A DNA stretch of 45,903 bases from UBA3775 sp964584255 (GCA_964584255.1 CAZOZM010000014.1:1-45903); one strand, 5' to 3'. Counted from the stretch's first letter, positions 1 through 9,563 are shown. Numbers and translations are program-made. The notes: generated from the letters alone by a model not told the origin.

Positions 1-69
1 AACAATTACCGTGCAGCCGGGGAGATAGGTACAGGGCACCGCTATCTCCCCGGCTGCACGGTAATTGTT
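1..69. repeat. Perfect 28-bp inverted repeat at window edge
   Basis: Bases 1-28 are the exact reverse complement of bases 42-69, separated by a 13-base loop. A T-rich stretch (79-89) follows, so a terminator role is conceivable, but the stem is far longer than a typical terminator and an open frame runs through it. It could also be an inverted chimera at a contig end. Confidence 0.9.
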
Positions 70-170
70 AGTATACTGTTTTTTATTTTATCTGTCAACA
101 AGGTATTATCCGCATATTTTGCGTTTTTGAAGCATAAGCTAACAAAAAAAGCCATGCCATGGAGTTCTTA
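1..170 (+). CDS. spmA: Probable C-terminus of spore maturation protein A (partial)
   Basis: An open frame runs from the first base to a TAA at 168-170 and encodes about 55 residues. It contains a YRAA stretch, an LPGC stretch and then one long hydrophobic segment, which resembles the YR...GP...last membrane helix pattern I recall at the end of SpmA. The frame overlaps the start of spmB by 12 bases. SpmA and SpmB act together in spore core dehydration, and their genes are normally adjacent. The overlap would explain why spmB lacks a visible ribosome site, through translational coupling. The oddity is that the first 69 bases are a perfect 28-bp inverted repeat, which is not expected inside a coding region, so the SpmA call is tentative. 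Confidence 0.45.
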
Positions 171-692
171 AACGCTTTTTCCAACCTTGTAATTCCGGTC
201 ATCCTCGTTCTGATAGCCTCAACCGCCTTTATCAAAGGCAAAACCGGCTATGACGATTTTATAAAAGGTGCAGAAAAAGGAGTAAAAATCTGTATCCGCC
301 TCATTCCGACACTTGTCGGCCTGCTTGTTGCTGTCGGACTTCTCAGAAACTCCGGCTTTCTTGACCGGTTTTCCGAGCTCGTATCTCCGATTGCTTCCTA
401 TATTCATTTTCCCACCGCCCTCGTACCGCTTGCCGTGATAAAAATGTTTTCGTCCGCTGCCGCAACCTCACTGCTGTTGGATATTTATAAAGAGTTCGGA
501 ACGGATTCCTTCAACGGCTACCTGGCATCCGTAATGCTTTCATCCACCGAAACCATAATGTATCTTATGGCAATGTATTACATGTCCGTAAACGTAAAAC
601 ACACCCGATATACACTATCGGGTGCGCTTATCGTAACAGTTGCCGGCATCGCGGCTTCCGCAATCATAACAAATTTAATCTTCCTTGGCTAA
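159..692 (+). CDS. spmB: Spore maturation protein B
   Basis: This 177-residue membrane protein has the SpmB/nucleoside-recognition-type layout: an N-terminal hydrophobic helix (about 10-27), a YDDFIKGAEKG segment (about 31-41), then helices around 47-66, 86-100 and 155-175. SpmB works with SpmA in late spore maturation. The length matches the family, which is about 175 residues. No Shine-Dalgarno sequence precedes the ATG, and the start lies inside the 3' end of the upstream open frame, so coupled translation is likely. The last 18 bases overlap the convergent malQ gene. Confidence 0.9.
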   Translation: MEFLNAFSNLVIPVILVLIASTAFIKGKTGYDDFIKGAEKGVKICIRLIPTLVGLLVAVGLLRNSGFLDRFSELVSPIASYIHFPTALVPLAVIKMFSSAAATSLLLDIYKEFGTDSFNGYLASVMLSSTETIMYLMAMYYMSVNVKHTRYTLSGALIVTVAGIAASAIITNLIFLG

Positions 693-2189
693 TCTTGAGA
701 ACATTCCGCTCATCCAATGATAATATCCCGTGTCAACCCTGTCACAGGCGTTTGGAAGCATTCTCCACTGCCAGTTGCTTCCACATGTTGCAGGCTCATT
801 GATTCTCGCATGATTATCCAGTTTCAGTATATCCTGCATTTGAAGTATTACTACATTTGCTACCGATTCATACATTTTCCTGATAATCTGATTATGAAGT
901 TCTTCATCCTTAAGAATTCCAAAATATCCCTTCATCCAGTCAAACTGCCAGCGTGGAACTCCCGCAAGCCATCCGCTCAGTGTCTCGTTATCATGAGTTC
1001 CGGCATACACAATCGCATTTGGACTGTCGTAGTTATGAGGAAGATATTCATTTGATGAATCTCCGCCGCATGCGAACTCAATTACTTTCATGCCGGGATA
1101 ACCGCATTCCTTCATCAAAGCCTTAACCGGTTTTGTAACAACACCCAAATCCTCAGCAATAATCTTGGATTTACCTATGCTCTCGTCAATAACCTTGGTT
1201 AATGCCGCACCCGGTCCCTTTATCCACTTTCCGCTCTTTGCAGACTTTGCTTTTGCAGGTATGCACCAGTAATTCACAATACCTATAAAATGGTCTATTC
1301 TGATAACATCATATAAGGCTGAATTGACCTTCATTCTTTCACGCCACCATTTAAAATTGGTTTCCTGTATGTAGTCCCACTTGTATATAGGATTTCCCCA
1401 GAGCTGTCCCTCATCACTGAACGCATCAGGCGGACATCCCGCAACCTTTACCGGTTTTGTTCCTTCAATTTCAAAAATATCCCTGTGGCTCCAGCAATCC
1501 GCAGAATCAAGCGAAACATAAAGAGGGATGTCTCCGATTATTTCCACTCCGTTCTCATTTGCATAATCACGCAGTTTCTTCCACTGGGCAAAAAATTTAA
1601 ACTGCATCCACTTTTGAAAGCTGATTTCATCTTTTAAAAGCTCGTTGTACTTTGCAACCGCTTTCTTCTCCTTAAGACTTATTTCTTTATCCCATTCCTG
1701 CCAGCTTTTTCCGCCGAAATGGCTCTTACATGCCATAAAAAGAGCATAATCATCAAGCCAGTATTTCTGGGCTGATGCGAATGAAGCATATTCTTCACTC
1801 TCAAGAACTTCCGCATCCTTTTCATATGCTTTTTTCAAAACAACATAGCGGCTCTCATAGAGCTTTCCATAGTCAACATACTCAGGGTTTGTTCCCCAGT
1901 TAATTCTGTCAAGTTCACCTTTATCTAAAAGTCCCTCCTCAACCAGCATTAACAAATCTATAAAATACGGATTTCCGGCAAAAGCCGAGAATCCCTGATA
2001 AGGACTGTCGCCATAACTCGTAGGACCGGCCGGAAGGACCTGCCAGTATGATGAACCCATCTTTTTGCAGAAATCCACAAAATCACAGGCTGCCTTTCCA
2101 AGTGTTCCGCATCCATACGGACTTGGCAACGAGAAAACCGGCATAAGGATTCCTGCCGCTCTGTTCCATACATTCTTCTGTTTCTTCAT
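675..2189 (-). CDS. malQ: 4-alpha-glucanotransferase (amylomaltase, GH77)
   Basis: This 504-residue cytosolic enzyme transfers 1,4-alpha-glucan segments between maltodextrins. The GH77 hallmarks are all visible: an N-terminal SPYGCGTLG and SSYWQVLP segment, WGNPIY, the nucleophile in IRIDHFIG (Asp about 299), the acid/base in IAEDLG (Glu about 346), and the third carboxylate in GTHDNET (Asp about 400). Length is normal for bacterial MalQ. The ATG at 2189 has an AGAGG ribosome site six bases upstream. It is convergent with spmB and overlaps its 3' end by 18 bases. No other maltodextrin genes are in view, so it may serve glycogen or starch-fragment turnover. Confidence 0.95.
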   Translation of the reverse strand: MKKQKNVWNRAAGILMPVFSLPSPYGCGTLGKAACDFVDFCKKMGSSYWQVLPAGPTSYGDSPYQGFSAFAGNPYFIDLLMLVEEGLLDKGELDRINWGTNPEYVDYGKLYESRYVVLKKAYEKDAEVLESEEYASFASAQKYWLDDYALFMACKSHFGGKSWQEWDKEISLKEKKAVAKYNELLKDEISFQKWMQFKFFAQWKKLRDYANENGVEIIGDIPLYVSLDSADCWSHRDIFEIEGTKPVKVAGCPPDAFSDEGQLWGNPIYKWDYIQETNFKWWRERMKVNSALYDVIRIDHFIGIVNYWCIPAKAKSAKSGKWIKGPGAALTKVIDESIGKSKIIAEDLGVVTKPVKALMKECGYPGMKVIEFACGGDSSNEYLPHNYDSPNAIVYAGTHDNETLSGWLAGVPRWQFDWMKGYFGILKDEELHNQIIRKMYESVANVVILQMQDILKLDNHARINEPATCGSNWQWRMLPNACDRVDTGYYHWMSGMFSRLAKED

Positions 2190-2281
2190 TTCAAACCTCT
2201 TTTTCCGGCCGTTAAAACCACGCGAACATTACAAACCGTCCGCCGGCAAAGCCGCTTATTCTATTACCGTTTTTTACTCCG

Positions 2282-3145
2282 TCAGGAATTTTCATCTTCA
2301 TCTCCGAAAAACTCTCCGATGTCTACCCTGAAATCATCTTCCTCAGAGACAATATCATCATAATCCGGAACTTCTTCATCATATTCCGAATCCGTTTCCT
2401 CCGTCTCATAGGAATCTTCCATTATGTCTTCGTAAAGTTCTTCGCTTACTTCTTCGATTTCTTCCTCAACAATCGCTTTTGCATCAATATTTTCCGTGTC
2501 AATTTCAGAATTCATTGCCACAACTCTCCTGCATCTTGATGCAATCTTTCTGCTTTTTGTAACAATCACCAGCGTAATTCCGCTTTCATTTATCTTCTCG
2601 AAATCATCCATTATGTCATCAAGCTGAGACGAATCAAGATATGCTGACGGATCGTCACAGATAAGTAATATCGGACTGTTAAGAATCCCCCTTGCAAGCG
2701 ATGCTTTATAGAGCTCCACATCCGTGAGCTCACCCGGATATGATTTTCCTTTTCCGATCAGCCCCAGAAACTTCAGAGTCTCTTTGGCTTTTATCTTCTT
2801 GCTTTTTGAACCGCCTTTACTCCTCACATCCGTAAGAAGGAAATTATCATATAATGTCATCCCCTCCATAAAAACAGGGACGGAAGTTACATATGAAACA
2901 GCCCTTCTTCTCAATCTGCAGATTTCCTTATTGCTTTTTGCCGAGCTTATTACCCTGCCGCCGGAGATTATCTCTCCGCCATCCGGTTTTATAATTCCTG
3001 CAAGAATCTGTGAAAGGGTCGTAATTCCGTCACCCTTTCTACCGAGAACCGCCGTCATTTCGCCTTTATTTATCTCAAAGCTGAATCCGTCGATTATTTT
3101 TTTGCCCGCAAAAGATTTTTCTATGTCTGATGTGCCGTATAACAT
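2282..3145 (-). CDS. ABC-type ATPase with all catalytic motifs degenerate, acidic tail
   Basis: The 287-residue protein has the fold order of a LolD/MacB-type ABC ATPase, but its key motifs are altered. Walker A reads GRKGDGITTL, with Ile41 in place of the Lys. The Q-loop Gln is replaced (YVTSVP, about 86-90). The signature reads ELTDVE (about 139-144) instead of LSGGQ. Walker B reads LLICDDPS, with Asp165 instead of the catalytic Glu. The switch His is a Lys (VTKSRK, about 195-200). A strongly acidic tail of about 70 residues follows from about 225. It starts nine bases after the permease gene and surely forms an operon with it. I infer a non-hydrolysing, regulatory or scaffold partner. The gene is intact, so it is not simply a pseudogene. 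Confidence 0.85.
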   Translation of the reverse strand: MLYGTSDIEKSFAGKKIIDGFSFEINKGEMTAVLGRKGDGITTLSQILAGIIKPDGGEIISGGRVISSAKSNKEICRLRRRAVSYVTSVPVFMEGMTLYDNFLLTDVRSKGGSKSKKIKAKETLKFLGLIGKGKSYPGELTDVELYKASLARGILNSPILLICDDPSAYLDSSQLDDIMDDFEKINESGITLVIVTKSRKIASRCRRVVAMNSEIDTENIDAKAIVEEEIEEVSEELYEDIMEDSYETEETDSEYDEEVPDYDDIVSEEDDFRVDIGEFFGDEDENS

Positions 3146-3154
3146 GCTCCCTCC

Positions 3155-4429
3155 TTACCGACAGTTTCTTGCCGTTTTTCCGGCATCCCATAAAACCATC
3201 TGAATAGTGTATATAAGCATGCAGACTGCTCCTGCAAAGACAACCGGACAGATTACATATCCGAGAGATGCCGTAGAAGTCTTAAACAGCATTGCCATAC
3301 CGACGGCTGCCACGCATGAAATTACCGCTTCTATAATAACAAAGAAAACATATTGAAGAAGTGAAGCCGCCAAAAGCTCCGCTTTCCCCGTTCCATATAA
3401 AAAAGCCAGATAGAAATACTTTCTGTTTGAACGATAATTAAGCACGCACGAAGCAATCAGGATGATAATTCCTGCCGCAGTCATAATGTTTCCAAACTTT
3501 ATTGAGGATTTATACAAATCTTCGACATCATCATTGAAAATCAGCTTGTTGCTGCTTTCCGCACCTTCAACTTTGAATTCCCTGCTGATGCCTTCTTTCT
3601 TCAATTCCCTGTTAAGCTCACGCTGAACCTCATTTACTCCAAGGTTTGAGAAAAGAATTCCTCCGTTCTTTATCTTATAGACCGAATACCACATTTTTCT
3701 TGTGGTTTCTATCGTCGGATAACGGTCCGGATTGACATCCTGCAACGGAATTATTATGTAGCTGTCCAGATTTATTTTTGCACCCGCAATCTCAATTTCA
3801 GCGCCCTTAGGAAGAACACCCTTAAGAACAAGATTGTAATCTCCGATTTCCGACTCGAAACTTATACTCTGCGAACCGATAGGAAGCGTAAAACCGTTTT
3901 CCGGCCACTCTGCTCCCATGTATGCCGCTCCTGTTTCCGGATAAGAGTCCGACGTTTCAAACAGAGACGATATTTTATCATATATTCCTGTCTTTTTTGC
4001 GAATTCTTCATCCATCATTATAAGGTTAAATTCGTAAAGAGTATCTGCACTTACGCCTTCTGCGCTGATTTCTTCCAAATTAACCATCAGTTCGTCCGGA
4101 ATGCGGGTTGATGTACGTCCTGTCGTACATAAATACTCTCCGTGCCCGATATCCTCTGCCGATGATAATGCCCTGTTTATCGCAATCGCCTCTTTTATCA
4201 TGGCACCGGTTACAGGTATGTCCGCCTCGTCAGTATCATTTCCTTCAATCGTAAAAGAGTATATCTGCTCCTCATCATGGCTGTAATCAAAAGCTTCCTT
4301 ATATGTTTTTTCGATATTCCTTCCGTACATGCCAACGCACAGCGCAAGGAATATGCATATCACAGCCGCAAAGTACATGCTTCTGTATTTACGGCTGACC
4401 GCAGCATATTCTTTAAAAAATCTGTTCAC
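3155..4429 (-). CDS. FtsX/MacB-like permease partner of the degenerate ATPase
   Basis: The 424-residue protein has one N-terminal membrane helix (about 17-36), an extracytoplasmic domain of about 270 residues, and three C-terminal helices (about 311-333, 352-375 and 385-408). That is the classic MacB/FtsX/LolC topology, with one N-terminal helix, a large outer domain and three C-terminal helices. Such proteins usually pass ATP-driven movement to the outer face rather than pumping across the membrane. The gene lies immediately upstream of the ATPase-like gene with a nine-base gap. Sequence similarity to named members is not recognisable by eye, so the call rests on topology and neighbour. The preceding gene in the same direction is metG, 18 bases away. 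Confidence 0.72.
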   Translation of the reverse strand: MNRFFKEYAAVSRKYRSMYFAAVICIFLALCVGMYGRNIEKTYKEAFDYSHDEEQIYSFTIEGNDTDEADIPVTGAMIKEAIAINRALSSAEDIGHGEYLCTTGRTSTRIPDELMVNLEEISAEGVSADTLYEFNLIMMDEEFAKKTGIYDKISSLFETSDSYPETGAAYMGAEWPENGFTLPIGSQSISFESEIGDYNLVLKGVLPKGAEIEIAGAKINLDSYIIIPLQDVNPDRYPTIETTRKMWYSVYKIKNGGILFSNLGVNEVQRELNRELKKEGISREFKVEGAESSNKLIFNDDVEDLYKSSIKFGNIMTAAGIIILIASCVLNYRSNRKYFYLAFLYGTGKAELLAASLLQYVFFVIIEAVISCVAAVGMAMLFKTSTASLGYVICPVVFAGAVCMLIYTIQMVLWDAGKTARNCR

Positions 4430-4447
4430 GCATACCTCCCGGGGTGA

Positions 4448-6466
4448 CTAGCAGATTTCAGCTCCTGAAGGCATAAACTTATCAGGAGTCATGAGGGCGA
4501 GTTCACCATTCTCATCCTCTGCACATAAAAGCATTCCCTCTGATGTAATTCCTGCAAGTGTTGCAGGCTTAAGATTGACAAGTACCATTACATGCTTTCC
4601 TACCATTTCCTCTGCTGAATATGATTTCTTAATACCTGATACAATCTGAAGTGTTCTGCTTCCGACCTTTACCTGGCTGCAAAGAAGCTTCTTGGACTTC
4701 TTAACCTCTTCACATTTTTCAATCACACCAACCTGGAACTGCATTTTTGCGAAATCATCATATGTGATTTCCTCTTTTGCTTCCATATCCATTAATCTTT
4801 CTTCGTTGTTTTCCATCTTTTCTTCCTCCGCCGAAACAATTTCCGTACCGTTTAATTTGGCCTGCTCTGCCTCATATTCAGCCTTCTGTTTAGCCTGAAT
4901 TTCCTCAACCTTAGGCATGATTTCCTTAACGTCAAGTCTTGCAAAGAGAATTTCCGGTTTTTCAGTTACTTTAATTTCATCATATTTTCCGAATGTCTCA
5001 ATTTCTTCATAGGTTCTGAGATCCATGTTGAGCATTTTTGAAATCTTATCTGCCGTCTCCGGAAGGAAAGATGCCAAAAGAGAAGCTCCGATTATGATTG
5101 ACTCATTAAGATTGTAGAGAACTTCACTGAGTCTGTCAGCCTTGGCCTCATCCTTTGCAAGTACCCATGGTTCTGTTTCATCAATATATTTATTGCATCT
5201 CTTGAATACATTAAAGATTTCGGTAAGGGCATCTGCTGCTCTGAGACTCTCCATCTTTCCGGATACTTTTTCCTTAGCTCCGATGACAACTTTCTTCAGT
5301 TCATCGTCCACGTCTTCAACCGCACCGGTTCTCACTGCCTTGCCGCCAAAATACTTGTTTGTCATTGAAATTGTTCTGTTAACAAGGTTTCCAAGTGTAT
5401 TGGCAAGATCCGAATTTGTTCTCTCAACAACAAGTTCCCATGTAATAATGCCGTCATTTTCGAAAGGCATTTCATGAAGCACGAAATAACGGACTGCATC
5501 CACTCCGAAAAGATTTACGAGATCATCCGCATAAATTACATTTCCTCTTGATTTGCTCATCTTTTCGCCGCCCTGTAAAAGCCAAGGATGGCCGAAAACC
5601 TGCTTTGGAAGAGGCTCACCGAGTGCCATGAGGAAAATAGGCCAGTAAATGGTATGGAAACGTATGATATCCTTTCCGATAAGATGTAAATCCGCAGGCC
5701 AATGCTTTTTATAAAGCTCTCCGTGATTTCCGTCAGCATCGTAACCTATTCCGGTGATGTAGTTTGTAAGTGCATCAAGCCAAACATAGACAACATGCTT
5801 GGAATCAAAATCAACCGGAATACCCCATTTAAATGATGATCTTGATACACAAAGGTCCTGAAGTCCCGGAAGAAGGAAATTGTTCATCATTTCATTCTTA
5901 CGGCTTACCGGCTGAATAAACTCAGGATGTGTATTTATATGTTCAATCAGTCTGTCCGCATATTTACTCATCTTAAAGAAATATGCCTCCTCCTTTGCCG
6001 GGAAAACTTCTCTTCCGCAGTCAGGACATTTTCCGTCAACCAGCTGACTTTCCGTCCAGAAAGACTCACAAGGAGTACAGTACATACCCTCATAAGCGCC
6101 CTTATAGATGTCGCCCTGGTCATAGAGTTTCTTAAAGATTTTCTGAACCTGTTTTTCATGGTCTTCATCCGTTGTTCTGATGAACTTGTCATAGCTCGTG
6201 TTCATCAGGTCCCATATTCCCTTAATTGTTCCGGCAACACCGTCAACAAATTCCTTTGGTGTTACTCCCGACTCTGCTGCCTTCTGCTCAATTTTCTGAC
6301 CATGCTCATCCGTTCCCGTCTGGAAAAAGACATCATAGCCCTCATATCTTCTGAATCTTGCTATGGAATCCGCAAGAACTGCCTCATAAGTGTTGCCGAT
6401 ATGAGGCTTTCCTGAAGTATATGCTATGGCTGTTGTGATATAGTAAGGTTTTTTACAATTACACAT
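4448..6466 (-). CDS. metG: Methionyl-tRNA synthetase
   Basis: This 672-residue enzyme charges tRNA-Met. The class I signature PHIGN is at about residues 21-25 and KMSKS lies near residue 300. A zinc knuckle with two CxxC pairs (CTPC and CPDC) sits near residues 125-150. The last ~105 residues form the EMAP/Trbp111-type tRNA-binding domain (FAKMQFQVGVIEKCEEVKKS onward). I chose the ATG at 6466 because GGAGG stands seven to eight bases upstream and the protein then begins directly with the family N-terminus (MCNCKKPYYITTAIAY). A longer in-frame start at 6532 would overlap the upstream antiporter gene. Confidence 0.95.
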   Translation of the reverse strand: MCNCKKPYYITTAIAYTSGKPHIGNTYEAVLADSIARFRRYEGYDVFFQTGTDEHGQKIEQKAAESGVTPKEFVDGVAGTIKGIWDLMNTSYDKFIRTTDEDHEKQVQKIFKKLYDQGDIYKGAYEGMYCTPCESFWTESQLVDGKCPDCGREVFPAKEEAYFFKMSKYADRLIEHINTHPEFIQPVSRKNEMMNNFLLPGLQDLCVSRSSFKWGIPVDFDSKHVVYVWLDALTNYITGIGYDADGNHGELYKKHWPADLHLIGKDIIRFHTIYWPIFLMALGEPLPKQVFGHPWLLQGGEKMSKSRGNVIYADDLVNLFGVDAVRYFVLHEMPFENDGIITWELVVERTNSDLANTLGNLVNRTISMTNKYFGGKAVRTGAVEDVDDELKKVVIGAKEKVSGKMESLRAADALTEIFNVFKRCNKYIDETEPWVLAKDEAKADRLSEVLYNLNESIIIGASLLASFLPETADKISKMLNMDLRTYEEIETFGKYDEIKVTEKPEILFARLDVKEIMPKVEEIQAKQKAEYEAEQAKLNGTEIVSAEEEKMENNEERLMDMEAKEEITYDDFAKMQFQVGVIEKCEEVKKSKKLLCSQVKVGSRTLQIVSGIKKSYSAEEMVGKHVMVLVNLKPATLAGITSEGMLLCAEDENGELALMTPDKFMPSGAEIC

Positions 6467-6494
6467 ATTGATTTCCTCCGTTTTTATATTTATT

Positions 6495-7700
6495 TCAGAC
6501 TGCAGCTTCCTTAATGCTGCCGTCATCTTCATCTTCCTTAAAAAGTATCTTTAAGAGTATCGGTGTTGATATGCTCGATACAATAATAAGAAGTATTACC
6601 GATGCAAAGTATACCGAATCTACCAGACCTACCGCAAGTCCTTTTTGTGCCACGATAAGAGCCACCTCGCCGCGTGTCATCATTCCCACACCGATTTTAA
6701 GTGTATCCTTGCCCTTAAAACCGCAAAGTCTTCCCACAAAACCGCATCCGATAATCTTTCCGAGAAGTGCAACTGCAATAAATCCGAGTGAGAAAAGAAG
6801 AATACTAATGTTAAGTGAACTGATATTTGTTTTAAGACCTATTGATGCAAAGAAAACCGGACCGAAAAGCATATATGAACTTATATTCATCTTTTCATCG
6901 ATGTAATCCGAATTTCTTGTACTGCAAAGCATTATTCCTGCAAAATAAGCTCCGGTGATGTCTGCCACACCAAACACTTCCTCTGCGATAAATGCCATAA
7001 AAAAGCAGAGTGTCAGGCCCATTATCGGAATTCTTCTTGTATGAGGCCACTTTTTCTCCATGAAACGGAAGGTTTTATAAAGCAGATAACCCACAATTAT
7101 ACTGAATGCAAAGAATAAAACGATATTTAAAAGGGTTTTTCCTATGTTTGAATCATTACCGCCCTTAAGCCCTGCAACTATCGTAAGTACCACAATTCCG
7201 ATTACATCGTCTATTATGGCTGCACTTACCATCGTAGTTCCGAGAGTCGAATTAATCTTTCCGAGCTCCTTCAGTGTCTGCACGGTAATTGAAACCGATG
7301 TTGCCGTCATTATCGTTCCTATAAAGAGCGCTTCAAGAAATTTCGTAGAGCCTATCGGTGCAAAACCATAGTAAATAAGATAATAAACCGTTCCCATTAT
7401 AAGCGGTATAAAAACACCGGCACATGCAATTGCAAATGCTTTTGGACCCGTTTTTAAAAGGTCCTTCAGATTCGTTTCCAGTCCTGCACTGAACATAAGA
7501 AGCACAACACCGATTTCGGCCATTCCCGAAATAAAATCCGTCTGCTGTACAATATTTAAACAACTTGGTCCCACAAGCAGTCCGGCAATAATCATACCGA
7601 CTACCTGAGGTGCACGAAGAAATCTTCTTGTAAAAAGTCCAAGAAGCTTAGCTGATGCAATAATGATTGCAAGGTCAAGAAAAATAGTATACGACTCCAC
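6495..7700 (-). CDS. CPA2-family cation:proton antiporter
   Basis: The 401-residue integral membrane protein has about a dozen hydrophobic segments. It shows the CPA2 (KefB/NapA-like) features: an N-terminal LRAPQVVGMIIAGLLVGP motif (about 29-46), AEIGVVLLMFSAGLETN (about 61-77), and the paired acidic residues of the ion site in SAAIIDDVIGIVVL (about 158-171). It exchanges sodium or potassium for protons across the cytoplasmic membrane. No C-terminal TrkA-N or TrkA-C regulatory domain is present; the protein ends in a short acidic tail. It precedes metG by 28 bases and follows the beta-propeller gene by 20 bases, so all may share a transcript. Confidence 0.9.
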   Translation of the reverse strand: MESYTIFLDLAIIIASAKLLGLFTRRFLRAPQVVGMIIAGLLVGPSCLNIVQQTDFISGMAEIGVVLLMFSAGLETNLKDLLKTGPKAFAIACAGVFIPLIMGTVYYLIYYGFAPIGSTKFLEALFIGTIMTATSVSITVQTLKELGKINSTLGTTMVSAAIIDDVIGIVVLTIVAGLKGGNDSNIGKTLLNIVLFFAFSIIVGYLLYKTFRFMEKKWPHTRRIPIMGLTLCFFMAFIAEEVFGVADITGAYFAGIMLCSTRNSDYIDEKMNISSYMLFGPVFFASIGLKTNISSLNISILLFSLGFIAVALLGKIIGCGFVGRLCGFKGKDTLKIGVGMMTRGEVALIVAQKGLAVGLVDSVYFASVILLIIVSSISTPILLKILFKEDEDDGSIKEAAV

Positions 7701-7720
7701 TTGTCTTCCTCCCTAAGCAC

Positions 7721-9442
7721 CTATTTTATGCTTATACCATATATTTTGTCCTCTGATTCAATGATTAACATACCATCAAAAACAGCCGGACTTGATGTGA
7801 TTTTTTCCCCTATTGATACAGTATCCGCTACTTCCCCTGTCTTGCCGTCCAGCATAAATATGTTCCCCTTGCTGTCGCAAATTATAAGCATTCCTTTTCC
7901 GTCTTCATTGTAAACAGCTGTCGGGTTTGAAACGGAATAATTCTTCAAATCCACTGAATAAACCTGTTTTCCATTGTTTTTATTTATGCATACAAGCGTC
8001 GAGGAGTTCTTGCCATCCGTTCCCGCAAGCATAAAATATACATAATCCGACAAGTCGTTTTTGCCGCTGCATGCAGTCGCCACCGCTCCTCCGTCCGTCT
8101 TTCTCGTAACGGAAGCATCGTATTCCCTCTGCCAGATTATCTCGCCATTTACGGCATTAAGCTTATAAAGTTTACTCTTTCCTTTTGTATTCTTCCCCTC
8201 TTTAAGGCTTAGGGAAGTCCCCACATATACAAAAGCATTTTCATTCTCTATATCAACCTCCAGAACCGGTGTCGCCGCTCCCGAATCACCAAGCTTTCTT
8301 GCATATACCATTTCACATGTATCCGTATCCACACATGTAAAATATCCTTTTGAATCCAGGGAGAAAATGTAGTGATCCCACGCCGCAAGACTGGTTCCAC
8401 AGTCAGTAGGCACCAGAACGTTATTGTCATCGCCCCTTACCGAATATGTATATTCAAGCTTCTGTGAAAAGAAGGAAGAAATTCCTTCATTCGTTACCGA
8501 AGCAGTTACGTCTGCACCATAAAACACGCCGTTTTCACCCTTCGTAATGAAGGTCGTTCCATCCGAACTGACAACCGGTGATGAAGTGAAGTAGTACTTC
8601 TTCTCCGGATAGTCCATCGCATAGTTTTCCTGCTTTCCGAAAGAATAAACAATCCTGCAGTTTGTCAGATCTATACAAAAGAATTCCGCATCCGTTTTTT
8701 CCGAATTTCCGCCGGCACCAATTACCAGTATCGGAACATCTGCCGATATTATTGTTCCCGTGCCGCTTACAGGCACTCCCAAATCAAGCGGTTCTCTGGT
8801 ATACGTTCCGTCATCGGCATCCAGAAAATATATTTTACCGTCTGTCGCGCCGCATATTACCTCTGCAAGCCCTTCCTTCTTCTTTTTATTGTCTGAAAGA
8901 TTCATCAGATTCTTTAGATTTTCATCCCATCTTACAACAAGAGGCTGACCGACAAAATCACAATTTGTAAGGCTTACACTCTTTCCTGTCTTTGTTTTCC
9001 AAAGTACCGTCAGCGTCTCTAAATCCATACTTACATTACCCGAAACAGCTCCGTCTCTGAGATTTCCTCCGGCATATGAAAGTATTCCCACTCCATCCGA
9101 CTGTGTGGTTCCATCGCCGAACTCCGCTTCTTCCTGTCGTTTATAATTATCGATTCCGGTGCCGTCCACCCGAAGAAATCCGGTTATAGAATATCTTTCC
9201 GGTGCCGTGTGTACGCTTGCCGAAACTCCACTGCTTATGAGCCCGCTGTCTTCCAGACTGCTTTCCGAAAAAATAACCGGCTTATCCCCGCCCTTATGAG
9301 GTGACGATATCAGCTTTGTACATCCTTTTATCGAAAAGCATATCAGCATAAGCAGTGCAAAGAAAATGACCAGCGTTATGCATATTCTCTTTTTATTATA
9401 ATCTCTGTTCAAAATCCTCTCCTGTTTCCTGCCTCCCGACAT
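7721..9442 (-). CDS. Membrane-anchored PQQ-like beta-propeller protein
   Basis: The 573-residue protein begins with a basic stretch and one membrane helix (about 20-40: ICITLVIFFALLMLICF), then continues outside the cell. The rest is built from repeated blades of the PQQ/WD40-like type (for example GATDGKIYFLDADDG, YFTCVDTDTCEMVYARKLG, KLYKLNAVNGEIIWQREY and GNIFMLDGKTGEV), each ending near a Trp or hydrophobic strand. Such proteins are usually envelope scaffolds or sugar/polymer binders. None of the quinone-dehydrogenase metal or cofactor residues can be assigned, so I infer a structural or binding role rather than an enzyme. Confidence 0.75.
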   Translation of the reverse strand: MSGGRKQERILNRDYNKKRICITLVIFFALLMLICFSIKGCTKLISSPHKGGDKPVIFSESSLEDSGLISSGVSASVHTAPERYSITGFLRVDGTGIDNYKRQEEAEFGDGTTQSDGVGILSYAGGNLRDGAVSGNVSMDLETLTVLWKTKTGKSVSLTNCDFVGQPLVVRWDENLKNLMNLSDNKKKKEGLAEVICGATDGKIYFLDADDGTYTREPLDLGVPVSGTGTIISADVPILVIGAGGNSEKTDAEFFCIDLTNCRIVYSFGKQENYAMDYPEKKYYFTSSPVVSSDGTTFITKGENGVFYGADVTASVTNEGISSFFSQKLEYTYSVRGDDNNVLVPTDCGTSLAAWDHYIFSLDSKGYFTCVDTDTCEMVYARKLGDSGAATPVLEVDIENENAFVYVGTSLSLKEGKNTKGKSKLYKLNAVNGEIIWQREYDASVTRKTDGGAVATACSGKNDLSDYVYFMLAGTDGKNSSTLVCINKNNGKQVYSVDLKNYSVSNPTAVYNEDGKGMLIICDSKGNIFMLDGKTGEVADTVSIGEKITSSPAVFDGMLIIESEDKIYGISIK

Positions 9443-9500
9443 AATGTCACTGCGACTCTATTCCGGGTTTCATCCGTTATTTCATTTATTCTTAAGTAGC

Positions 9501-9535
9501 GAAAACGCCCCTGAAGACATTTTTGTCCCAGAGGC
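9501..9535 (-). terminator. Intrinsic terminator after the LCP gene
   Basis: On the minus strand a seven-bp stem (9529-9535 with 9507-9513, one G-U pair) is followed by TTTTC. It lies 28 bases after the LCP stop codon and before the beta-propeller gene. Confidence 0.65.
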
Positions 9536-9563
9536 TTGTTTCCTTATATAAAACCTGAGCAGT

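Noticed and set aside
6467..6532. The longer metG start
   Set aside because: It overlaps the antiporter gene, lacks a ribosome site, and adds residues absent from the family; the ATG at 6466 has GGAGG.
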